A stretch of 62,000 nucleotides of DNA from Lingula anatina (Eukaryota; Brachiopoda; Lingulata; Lingulida; Lingulidae): NCBI RefSeq assembly GCF_001039355.2, contig NW_019775466.1, positions 131,143 through 193,142 on the forward strand, given 5' to 3'. How positions within the stretch are numbered: position 1 is the first letter of the stretch; every line of letters begins with the position of its first letter. Position numbers and translations under genes: made by a program. Below the pieces are notes generated by a model, which made no database searches, had not been told where the DNA came from, and saw nothing but the letters and a program-made list of their open reading frames with translations. Shown here piece by piece: positions 49,342 to 60,400 of the stretch.

Positions 49342-52300
49342 ATGACAGGAAGGGCATGGTTATCCATCTTGGTGTTGATGGTGGATAGTCTGTCTTTTTG
49401 TATAAATGAGCCCACGGCAGAAAATAAGGCACCCAGGGGCACCTGTTCAAAGGCTGTGGATGGTGTACATTGTGATGAAAATGTAGTTGTTGGTGAACCA
49501 GGGCAACTTGAGTTGACAAGGCTTGATGGTGTTGAGGTAAATTAATTTATTGTTTTGGCAGACAAAAAGTTGTTAGGCCCATATCGTTCTCATCTGGTCA
49601 ATATTATTATAATTATTTTAAAAATGATAAAATCCACTTATTATTTAATTTTATTGAAAATATATAAAATATATAATATTTTTAAAGATATTCATAGATA
49701 GATTAAATAAGGAAGACATTTGTCATAGTGTAAATTTTATAACTTTCTAACTATTACCAACCTGAAAACATTTTTTTCTGAATCAATATACCAGCATATG
49801 TGAGGGTAGGGAATACCCCCCCCCCCCCCCCCCCACCCCACCCCCCACCAATAAAAAAACCCAACACCCCCCAAACATNNNNNNNNNNNNNNNNNNNNNN
49901 NNNNNNNNNNNNNNNNNNNNNNNNNNNNNNNNNNNNNNNNNNNNNNNNNNNNNNNNNNNNNNNNNNNNNNNNNNNNNNNNNNNNNNNNNNNNNNNNCCCC
50001 CCCCCCCCTTAATCACCAATCACCATGATTAAAACAGCTCAATCACCAATCACCAAGATATGTTCAGGCCAATCACCAGTCACCAAGAATTCCTGAATAG
50101 CGTTCCATGCAGAATATTGGGCTCAAATAATGCATCACGCTCGAAAAATAAGGCCAGTCACACAGAACACAAAAGGTATTCCCTACCCTCATATGTGCCT
50201 TTTCTTTCCTTGTCATCTTACTGTTGCATGTTTAGGTAGATGAGAGTGCCTGACAATGCAAAGTCTCATAAGTCTGAAAGTTCATTGGTTTAAAGAATGA
50301 AAAAGTTTTAATTGTTTGGAATAAATTACATCTACTTCAAAAGATTTTTTTTTGACAACATCACTGATGGGATTTGCTTTTTTTTTTTTTTTTTTTTTTT
50401 TTTTAGTAATGACTGCCATTTGAGATCAAACCAATATACCTGTGGACAATTTCAAAAGGTTTGGGATCAGAGAATGTTTAGACCTTTGATCCTTTGGGCC
50501 TATATAAAGGCCCCATTCATAATGGATGATATGAGTACTTACTGATCTGCCGACTAAATATGGCTGATCACAGATCAAAAGTGAAGTCGCTGATTTCTGA
50601 TGGTCTCCCTGCCTCCACACATGCTGTTACTGCAGGGGCCTAGCAATTAAACCTTGGAGCTGAGATATAATCCGTTGTAAGTTTAATTTGTTTTTTTTCA
50701 ATCATGAATTTCTGTTTGACATCCCTCTTTGTTTATGACCAGGAGGGGTATGTAACATCCTTGGACATAGAACCAGGAAGATCATTGCAGTTGAAGACTC
50801 TTAGTATGAAGCCACTGGTATTTGGTAAAACGGAGTGCTTATTTCATATTTTATTTTATTTTTTAGAAGAATATTTATGGTAGTAATTTTTTAATTTGAA
50901 TTGCATTTGAGACAATAAAAATAAATATGATATATTATGCAGAATTTTTGTAGCTTAAGTTTTCTCATTTGAATTTATAGATTATGCAAATATTGTGAAC
51001 ATTTGTATTTTAGAAATTGTGGACTTCCTGACAACAAGTGAAAGTGACCATTTCATAGCCCTTGCTAACAACATAGGTTTGCAAACCAGCAAAACTCACA
51101 GTGACCGAGCCAATAAAAACTCGTTCACTTTATTTGACCAGGATGGAAACAGGAGACTTAGCCTAGATGAGGTTTGTAACAAAGATATGAAACACCTTTC
51201 AGTTGGTGATGTGTATCTTGCATCATTATTTTTAACTAAAATTGGCTAACCTCCTTCATGAAAAAGTTTATCAACATACGTACACATCTTAGCTTGTGAA
51301 TATTTTGTCACACTTGTAACAATTATAAATGAATTGATTCATATGCTCAACAAGTCTATAGTTCTTTTGATATTTTGCACTTTGCATTCCAGATGAAGCT
51401 AACCATAGAAAATAGTTTTGATGTTTATCTAGACCATGAAGATATAAGAAAAATGTAGGTCAGAATAGACAAAAAGCAAACAAGCTCATTTATGCTTTCT
51501 GTGATTTTTATTGTTTGTTTTTGCTATTCTGTTCCTAAATACATGTACCTCTTATCACTTTTTCCTAAAGTTTCAAACATCAGTTACAACTTCTGATTAA
51601 ATGTTATTTTTACAAAATATACTATTATGTGATAAGCATGACTTTACAGTAAATGCATGTATAAAATGCTTCCCAGAGATTTATTGACATAATTTCTATA
51701 ATAACTTAGTAAGTTTACTGTTATTTCTCATGCAGGTACATGGACTTAGGCATGGACCAAGATCATGACAGTTTGTATCTATTATTTTGGCAAGCATTTT
51801 ATCTCCAATTAAAAATTAAAATTTTGTTCAAATGACACTAGAAAAATTTTAATTCAACTGTTTTTAAAAGTTTGTAAATGTGATAAAAATAAATATTTAT
51901 ATTATGATGTACTTCACACTTTAAAGATGAAATCACACCAGATGAGATCCAGAAAACAAGCCCAGCAGATATGGGGGAATATCTTCAGAAAAAAATGATA
52001 CAGTACCCAGAGAAGAAGTCCCGCTTTAGTGAACAAGTGTGGTTAAGGCCGGATTTTTCAACAGATGAAGTTTTCCAGCGTGTGCAATTGAGGTATTACC
52101 TGTTTTACCATACACATAATTATATAAGAAATCCTAAAATAATATTTGAATCTGTCATTGACTTAAGCTGCGTTCACATGAAAAATCTATTTTCTAAAAA
52201 TCTAAAAATCCATTTGCGGTATCTTGTGATCACAGTCTGTGCCCTGAATACCCCGCGGCATAATTACTGGCAGCGCCGAGAATTAATTACAGCTTTGGAA

Positions 52301-55300
52301 GTAACTGGCTCGCGCTGCCCGTAATTACGCCATGGGGTATTCAGGGCATAGACTGTGATCACAAGATACCGCAAATAGATTTTTAGATTTTTAGAAAATA
52401 GATTTTTCATGTGAACGCAGCCTTAAAGGTCCAATGCCCATAGCTGTGTGACTAGACCACAGATTTTATTGTGAGATGCAGTTATACATAGAACCTCAAA
52501 AAAGTCAAAGAATGAATATGATTCCCTTTTTTTCAACATTGTTCATTGCTTTGGCATCTTATTAGAATTTTTGTGGCAAACCAGACTTGATTTAGATAAT
52601 TATTTCTAGGAGCATTGTTATATGTCAGGTCAAGTGGGCATTGTTGTTTGTCAAAACATACACTAAATAGGTGTACTGTACTTTTTTATTTTTTAGAGTT
52701 CAAAAGTTAACAAAGCTTCCTGAAACCTTGATAAAGAGGAGTCATGTACAGGTAAAAAACATGCTTAAATGAATTTGATTTAAGGTATTATTTGTTAAAA
52801 TGCTGTGTTCAAGTTTTATGAGGTAATTCCAGAATGGCAGCAACTCTTATCTTACTTTATTTCTGTAGGTTGTCAAGTATGGTTTGAAGGGACACTATAA
52901 TGCCCACTTAGACTCCACTCCATTGAATACCAAGGTTCCTTGCTGTACAGAAACCACTAGGTGGAAGGGGAATTGCAGAATATGCAGGTATTCCTAATCC
53001 ACTACAAAAATTAAACTATGGGTTGTTGGTCAGATAATTATAATAAAAAAATNGATATAAGAAAAATGTAGGTCAGAATAGACAAAAAGCAAACAAGCTC
53101 ATTTATGCTTTCTGTGATTTTTATTGTTTGTTTTTGCTATTCTGTTCCTAAATACATGTACCTCTTATCACTTTTTTCCTAAAGTTTCAAACATCAGTTA
53201 CAACTTCTGATTAAATGTTATTTTTACAAAATATACTATTATGTGATAAGCATGACTTTACAGTAAATGCATGTATAAAATGCTTCTCAGAGATTTATTG
53301 ACATAATTTCTATAATAACTTAGTAAGTTTACTGTTATTTCTCTTGCAGGTACACGGACTTAGACATGGACCAAGATCATGACAGTTTGTATCCATTATT
53401 TTGGCAAGCATTTTATCTCCAATTAAGAATTAAAATTTTGTTCAAATGACACTAGAAAAATTTTAATTCAACTGTTTTTAAAAGTTTGTAAATGTGATAA
53501 AAATAAATATTTATATTATGATGTACTTCACACTTTAAAGATGAAATCACACCAGATGAGATCCAGAAAACAAGCCCAGCAGATATGGGGGAATATCTTC
53601 AGAAAAAAATGATACAGTACCCAGAGAAGAAGTCCCGCTTTAGTGAACAAGTGTGGTTAAGGCCGGATTTTTCAACAGATGAAGTTTTCCAGCATGTGCA
53701 ATTGAGGTATTACCTGTTTTACCATACACATAATTATATAAGAAATTCTAAAATAATATTTGAATCTGTCATTGACTTAAGCTGCGTTCACATGAAAAAT
53801 CTATTTTCTAAAAATCTAAAAATCTATTTGCGGTATCTTGTGATCACAGTCTGTGCCCTGAATACCCCGCGGCATAATTACTGGCAGCGCCGAGAATTAA
53901 TTACAGCTTTGGAAGCAACTGGCTCGCGCTGCCCGTAATTACGCCATGGGGTATTCAGGGCATAGACCGTGATCACAAGATACCGCAAATAGATTTTTAG
54001 AAAATAGATTTTTCATGTGAACGCAGCCTTAAAGGTCCAATGCCCATAGCTGTGTGACTAGACCACAGATTTTATTGTGAGATGCAGTTATACATAGAAC
54101 CTCAAAAAAGTCAAAGAATGAATATGATTCCCTTTTTTTCAACATTGTTCATTGCTTTGGCATCTTATTAGAATTTTTGTGGCAAACCAGACTTGATTTA
54201 GATAATTATTTCTAGGAGCATTGTTATATGTCAGGTCAAGTGGGCATTGTTGTTTGTCAAAACATACACTAAATAGGTGTACTGTACTTTTTTATTTTTT
54301 AGAGTTCAAAAGTTAACAAAGCTTCCTGAAACCTTGATAAAGAGGAGTCATGTACAGGTAAAAAACATGCTTAAATGAATTTGATTTAAGGTATTATTTG
54401 TTAAAATGCTGTGTTCAAGTTTTATGAGGTAATTCCAGAATGGCAGCAACTCTTATCTTACTTTATTTCTGTAGGTTGTCAAGTATGGTTTGAAGGGACA
54501 CTATAATGCCCACTTAGACTCCACTCCATTGAATACCAAGGTTCCTTGCTGTACAGAAACCACTAGGTGGAAGGGGAATTGCAGAATATGCAGGTATTCC
54601 TAATCCACTACAAAAATTAAACTATGGGTTGTTGGTCAGATAATTATAATAAAAAAATTGTCATATATTTGGGCAATTTCTGTTTGACCAAAGACTGAAA
54701 AAGAGAGAGGAATGCCATGAATCTAAAATGAAAAAAAAATATTGCAGAAGTGTAGCCAACATAATATAAAAAACAATATGGGATTGTGTAACTGGATATT
54801 TTTGGATATTTTTTGTACGTCTTTTTTTTCGTATTTCTAGGTATATGACAATCTTATTTTATCTCAGTGATGTTGAAGAAGGAGGAGAAACCGCATTTCC
54901 AGTGGCAGGAAATATAACATTAGATGAAGAGGTAAACTTTGTGTATTTTTAAGATGAAAATTTTGGTTAAAAGATTTGAATTAGCATCTGCTTTTATGTG
55001 CAATGTCCCATCCTAAAACAAAACTGTAGACACTGTATGATGGCATACAAGACTAGAAAACAAGCCGTGCAAGGTTTTAGGCTACCTTTTATCTCTGAAA
55101 GTCAAAATCTGTGAGCTTGAAATGTATTTTCACAAAGCAATCTAAAAGTAGCATGCTAAACATGGTGAATACTCACTGTTGTGCCAAAGGCTGTAATTTT
55201 TCTGGACTTTAAAGAGAACTACCAGAAAAAAAACTGTGGATAAAGTTTGTTTTATTTATTGTTTCACTGCAGTTGCTATAGTGTGCCATATAGTTCTGAC

Positions 55301-55795
55301 CCTACTCTCCTCTAAATCATTCAAAATCTCACAACTTGCTTGATTATCAGCTATGTCACAAGACTGTACTATCACTGAATGATTACTCCCATTGTGTCTG
55401 GTGTGTGTTCTTACCATTAATTGTTACATTGCATATTGTTGTAGTTCACATCAGTAGCACCCTGCATACAATAAAATTTATATACCATTTATATTGATAT
55501 TCTTCTTCCTGTTTTAAGCCTTCTGGTGTCCCTTTTATTTTTTAAGGTATTAAGATCATCAGGAAACATCAATCTATTTAGATCTTGCCACAAAGCAAAT
55601 TTCAAAGTTCCTCCCAAGAAGGGCAAAGCTGTTATCTGGTATAATCATTTCATAAATCCTAAGACTGACTGGTTGGGTGAGGTGGACAGATTTACATGGC
55701 ATGGTGGATGCCCTGTGGTGAAAGGTGAAAAGTGGATTGCAAACTTCTGGATCAGAGTGATGGACACGAAAGAGGAAACTGAGAAAGGGTTCTGA
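49342..55795 (+). CDS. P4HTM: P4HTM, transmembrane prolyl 4-hydroxylase with EF-hands
   Basis: Fe(II)/2-oxoglutarate dioxygenase of the endoplasmic reticulum, linked in vertebrates to hydroxylation of HIF-alpha. Exons: 49342-49536, 50743-50824, 51014-51171, 51393-51454, 51736-51770, 51927-52092, 52697-52751, 52869-52987, 54841-54931, 55547-55795; 1212 bases, 403 residues, phases consistent. A hydrophobic N-terminus (WLSILVLMVDSLSF) is a signal or anchor. Two EF-hand loops: 134-145 (DQDGNRRLSLDE) and 173-184 (DQDHDNEITPDE). The second is split by two introns and reads as perfect calcium-ligand spacing. Catalytic residues: His264 and Asp266 (AHLDS), distal His373 (WHGGC), 2-oxoglutarate Lys383 (KWIAN). 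YMTILFYL and GGETAFPVA are family hallmarks. Human P4HTM is about 100 residues longer, partly at the N-terminus. Exons 5-8 occur again at 53350-53384, 53541-53706, 54303-54357 and 54475-54593 in a duplicated block; one set must be dropped for an open frame. Confidence 0.92.
49801..50191. mobile_element. Inverted-repeat element spanning an assembly gap
   Basis: TGAGGGTAGGGAATACC (49801-49817) and its exact inverse (50175-50191) bound the region. TATG flanks both sides (49797-49800 and 50192-50195). Inside, a C-homopolymer meets the N gap on each side, then come three 30-bp units beginning AATCACCA(A/G)TCACCA (50010-50095). A MITE or DNA-transposon remnant in P4HTM intron 1; true length unknown because of the gap. 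Confidence 0.7.
49879..49996. other. Assembly gap (118 N)
   Basis: Run of N bordered on both sides by poly-C, so sequencing probably failed in a long C tract. Confidence 0.99.
52167..52422. mobile_element. 256-bp palindromic MITE with TTAA target sites
   Basis: Almost the whole element is an inverted repeat. The arms start GCTGCGTTCACATGAAAAAT and continue through TGTGATCACAGTCTGTGCC to a small loop. TTAA flanks both ends (52163-52166 and 52423-52426), the target of piggyBac-type transposases. It lies in the P4HTM intron after exon 51927-52092 and can be read as a 117-codon run-on of that exon, but this is not protein-coding in any meaningful way. Confidence 0.8.
53053..53053. other. Single N at an assembly join
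   Basis: Lone ambiguous base. The right side begins inside P4HTM exon 4 (GATATAAGAAAAAT), which already occurred at 51441, so the next 1.6 kb repeat what came before. Confidence 0.9.
53054..54660 (+). repeat. P4HTM: Duplicate block with P4HTM exons 5-8 (second haplotype)
   Basis: Repeats 51441-53050 with about one change per hundred bases and a short deletion in the palindromic MITE (53781-54028, 248 bp against 256). It carries the end of exon 4 and exons 53350-53384, 53541-53706, 54303-54357 and 54475-54593. It then runs on into the unique DNA with exons 9 and 10, so this copy belongs to the contig that ends the gene. Coding differences include Tyr-Thr-Asp-Leu-Asp-Met here against Tyr-Met-Asp-Leu-Gly-Met in the first copy, just before EF-hand 2. 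Best explained as an unmerged allele. Confidence 0.88.
53781..54028. mobile_element. Allelic copy of the palindromic TTAA MITE
   Basis: The same insertion as 52167-52422 in the second haplotype block, flanked by TTAA (53777-53780 and 54029-54032). One arm lacks a short AGATTTTT repeat unit. Confidence 0.8.
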
Positions 55796-57436
55796 CTGGA
55801 AGATAGAAAAACTTGACACTTTTCACTTGTCTGAGAATCTGAAAGCTTGTGGGTTGGTCACATTATTTATCTATGCAACATTATTTTGTATGCAAGTAGA
55901 CAATGTGATGAATACATTAATTTTTATAAATGGTATGAATACCCATGTTTGTCCATGGTATCCCACTACCATTGCTCTTGCCACATTTGTTTTCAAATTT
56001 AGGGGGAGCTTTTGTTTGTTAAAAAATCAGGTCAAATTAAAAAAGCAACCTAAATGAAAAATTATACATTGTAGTTTTTGGTCAGTTTTTCATATTTTTG
56101 CATCCTTTGCCCAATAATTACCAAAATGTATTTATTCTGAATAAATATGTACTAAATTTTAATAATGTTTTAAAAGAATGTTTTCCTTTAAAGTTCCAAC
56201 ATACAACTGCATTGATTTTCATTTAATAAAGATTTTAATAATGCTTATTCTTATGAAAAATATTTTACAGCTATGAATCTGATCTTTTAAGATATCTGAG
56301 TATTACAGGTTGAACTATGATTACTAGGTAATAATGTTTTCCGATCAATAACAAAAATCATTGAAGTATCATTTTTTATTTTGTTTCTTCACTGTTTTTT
56401 CTCTACAGAGGTATCTGTAGTATTTATCATGCGGTTGTGTTACAGATGAAGTTGATCAAATAAATCACTTTAGGCAAAATCTCAGTTGGTCTTTTTTGAG
56501 CAACACCAAAACTAGTTCATATGGAACTGCTTGTGAAAAATAAAATTAATTTTCTCTTAAAGAAATCAGCTCTTCAACATAATCATTCAATATCCCCAAC
56601 ATTCATCACTTTTGAAGTTTTCTGTTGAGGCAATATTGAAAATACAACAAAGCCTAAACAGATACATTTTGTAACATTTGTTAGTGTCTGTCATATTGAA
56701 GCCATAGCTGTGGCACTTTACTCGCCAGTTTTTCTATCACACTTGAGATGGAATCTATTTACAAGCTATATACAAAAAAATACAAAAATAAATTTCATTC
56801 ACTTCTAGCAGCTATAAATAGAACCCCTGAGACAAATGAGTGGCTGTTCCCCATGCCCTCTCCTTGCACTCAAATAATTAAAAACTATATGTACATATAT
56901 ATATATATAATTATGTTTTTCTATATACAGATTAGCAATAATTGGTAAATATATAAACAGTCACATTTACAGCTTTGATTTCTTCATAATACTTTTGCAT
57001 GCTTAAAGTAATCCATTTGCAAATAATGAAGAGCAGTGAACATCTCCCCCCACTTGAGTTTGTCAATAAAACAAGTATGTGTTTAAGGCATAAATGCTTA
57101 GGAAAATGCTCAGTATTCCAGATATGATTCTGTCTAAAGAATCCATCTTAAGTTATATTGTACATCATACCACCATTAATATATGTAGCTTACAAACTTA
57201 TTAAAAGTACTTGTGTAAAAATTGAAAAATGTGTAATGCATAATTGACAGTATTTTTAGCATAAACATAATTTAGGCAGTCCCTATCGTAATTTTATTTT
57301 CACTAATTCTAAAATAATTTGAGGTAAATTGTCTTTCCTCAAACCACCATACTAATATGAGACTTAATGAACATGTCTGCGTTTATCTAAAGAGTAAAAA
57401 TATCAAGACATAACACAAGGTTTATTGTTCTAATTG
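55796..57436. other. P4HTM 3' UTR and convergent intergenic DNA
   Basis: Contains an AATAAA at 56140-56145 about 345 bases after the P4HTM stop, the best poly(A) candidate. The remainder should include the 3' UTR of the minus-strand gene that ends at 57437. Short AT microsatellite at about 56896-56908. No further gene seen. Confidence 0.5.
56140..56145 (+). terminator. Candidate poly(A) signal of P4HTM
   Basis: AATAAA in AT-rich DNA downstream of the stop codon. Position only. Confidence 0.4.
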
Positions 57437-60400
57437 TCATCTCAAAGTTCTTATTAAAAAGAGGTGGAGTAAAGTGGCAGCAAAAAGATTCAATGGATTG
57501 CTTTGAATGGCTGTTGCAGCAGATATACTGTTGTACCATGAATCTAAGGACAAAGGGGTGGTTTGGGGAGGGACTGGCTTAGCATCATAAGTAGTTGCCT
57601 CTGTGGTGGAACTGAAAGAGAAAAAATTTAGTATGATTTTCTTTTATATTCATTTCCCTTTCCTTTTAGTTAAACAAGAACTCTTTTTCAGAATAATATT
57701 TTACCATTAAAGTTCTTCTGTTTCTATATTAAATTTAAAACTGGTATTTACACTCTCATTTTTTTGTTTTATAATGAAACTTATATCAAAATGTTTAAAA
57801 ATGAAAGGAAAACAAAAAAATCTGTCCTTCATAGCAATGTAAAGATAAGCAACTTACCTTTCTGTTGTTGAAATTCTGACCCACAGTTCATTAAAGCTGG
57901 CCTTTTTCTTTTTATTCTTTCTCCTTTTCTTCTTTTTTCTATGTCTATTTTTTCTTTTGCGAGACCTGAAATGACAAATTGCAGTTGTTGAAACATAATT
58001 TGTGACCTTCCTAAACCAATCTGTAAGCAATTTCAAAGATCAATGTCAGTATATTTGGTGAGGAAATGAAGTTTTGTCAAACTGCTTTTAAATCTTCATC
58101 TTGTTCAAGGATGTTTTGCAATCTATAAAGCTGTTTGCAATGTATTTTTCATCCTAGAACTAATTTGTCAATAAAACAGTGCAAATAATGTCTATTGATT
58201 AGCTTGTTTTATATAAAGATACTGGATGACAACTGAAAAGGGTGGGAATCAATAGCAAAAAAAGTGTAAATGTAAAGAATGGGCAATCCTGCAACAAACT
58301 GTCAATTTTATTGTGCAAATGGAATCTAATCAACTGTTGCAAATAAGAATGTTGGAATTTGTAAATAACACAGGAATTCTTCATGTAAAAAACAGGTCAG
58401 GGAATGGACAAAAATATATCAAACTGGGTTGCTACCCTAATTTGTGGCATGTTTTGTAGATAGCTGATATCCAAATACTTTCAAATTAACCTATGACCAG
58501 TTAGCAGTGCCTTATTTGTGAATAGTTCAAATATTTTAGAGTCACCTTCTATTGTGTCTCCCAAATGGGTCTACATTAGGATCCACCAGGAGTGGGTAGT
58601 CTGCAGGCATGTCTGGCACTGCCACAGGTAGGAGGTTAGGTCTGGATCTTCCTCTTTTTGAAGATCTGAAATATAGCAATTATATTAGTTTATATCAAAG
58701 AACTAAATACATGAATTGTAACTAAAAAGGGATGGAAGAGACAGTGTGTAGGAGATGGGGGTCACACTCTAAACAGTCCACTGAATTAGTGACAAAATAT
58801 GTAATTATATTTTGGATAAACACCAATTGTACAGGATACAGTTACTCGCACTGTGAAATATGACAGTTCACAGTCTACGGACTCCATTGTTCTTTCTTAC
58901 ATTGGCCCCTATGTGTACCTAAGCTAAGGTTGTATTATGGGGCAAGACTGAGTGATGAGTTACCAGTCTGGTAGAGATATCTCAAGAGAACATATTCTTG
59001 CAATTAATATCCCTTGTGTGATCTAAAAGATTGATAATATGATGTCCTTGTAGTATTAATATCCCCACATGTGATGTTAAAGATGGATAATGAGGCCCTC
59101 TTCACCCGACCTATGCTGGGAAAAACTGCACCAGAAAATTACTCTCAGGAAACAAAAAATATACACCCTGGGATTCAGAACCTTGAAAATTACCATATTT
59201 GTGTGTGTGTGTGTGTGTGTGTGTGTTAAGTATTCCAGTAGAAGGTGAATCTAGTTTCTTTGTCATCATTTACAATACATATTGTCAAACAGCCCATTAT
59301 TCTACTTCCAAATATTCCCTCAAATTTCATTAAAAAAATTTAACAATTATAAATGTAATTTAGCCAACTTAAAGAATGCTTCTAAGAGAAATGCAGACAA
59401 GTATGCTTTTGCCTATTTGGACCTCAGGGTGAAAAATTCTCTTGATGATGACAGTCATCATCATCACTTAACCAGGCACCTAACAGACCAGCTGTCTTAT
59501 CTGACAGCATTGGTGAGCAACAGCAAGCTAGCTCACAAACGGACATCAAAAACAGTAAAGTCATTTTTAATGTGTAAGCTGACCTGCAACAGTGAGAATA
59601 TGTCACCAAGCAGGCCAGCAATGACACTTGACCTGTGATCAAAGAGACAGTGAAATAAGAAAAAAACTAAGTTGCATTCCTCACTGATATGGTATGCATA
59701 AGTAGATCTTTAGCTCTGCCAAAGGTGTGCTCTTGATGGTAAAGTAGCAAATGAGAAGTTTAATTACCATTGAGGAATGTAGAAGGGCATCTAGTTTGTC
59801 TGAGATTAAACTTTTTAAGGTGAAGCTTAACTATGCTATTTGACTTCATGTAAATCAATCTAATACTTGCAAAAGTCACAAAAAATATTAATGCAAAGTT
59901 GATTAATGTACAAAATGATTTCTAGAGTTTTTTATGTTTGAATCAATAAAGCATGCCTACAGAATTGTTCTTCCCTTTTCATATATGATAGTAATAAAGT
60001 AAATGGTAACCATGATGCAGTGCTCAGAGTGAAAATACAAAATTTTGAAACCTCTATAATAAGCAGAACTTGAAAAATTGTATCAATAAAAAAATCCAAG
60101 ATATATTCTCTCAGACTCTTCAAACACTAAAACTGCATTAAATCAGCCCTGTTTTTCATCACCACACCCATCTGAAAACTTGAATTGAACCAGGAAAATT
60201 GTAGAGACTTTTTTGCTTTGACCCTACAGCCAAACCACTGGTCTTTTTTAAGTTGAAGTGAGTCAAGGTGAAAAGGTGATCATCAACAGACCAAGGCCTT
60301 TGATCTCAGTGTTGAACTCTGATACCTAACTTCTTGTTGACACACCAGTTAAAATACACCTCAGACAATGATGTTTTTTCAGGCCTGGCCCTGGGTTTCT

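Noticed and set aside
49801-50191. CRISPR-like array (AATCACCAATCACC units)
   Set aside because: Three imperfect units in an animal intron within an inverted-repeat element; no cas genes and no spacer logic.
51971-52324. 117-codon open frame as a separate gene
   Set aside because: It is P4HTM exon 51927-52092 running on through its donor into the palindromic MITE. The same occurs in the duplicate copy.
59282-59638. 118-codon plus-strand frame
   Set aside because: Antisense to a large intron, low complexity in places (His/Asp run), no family features.
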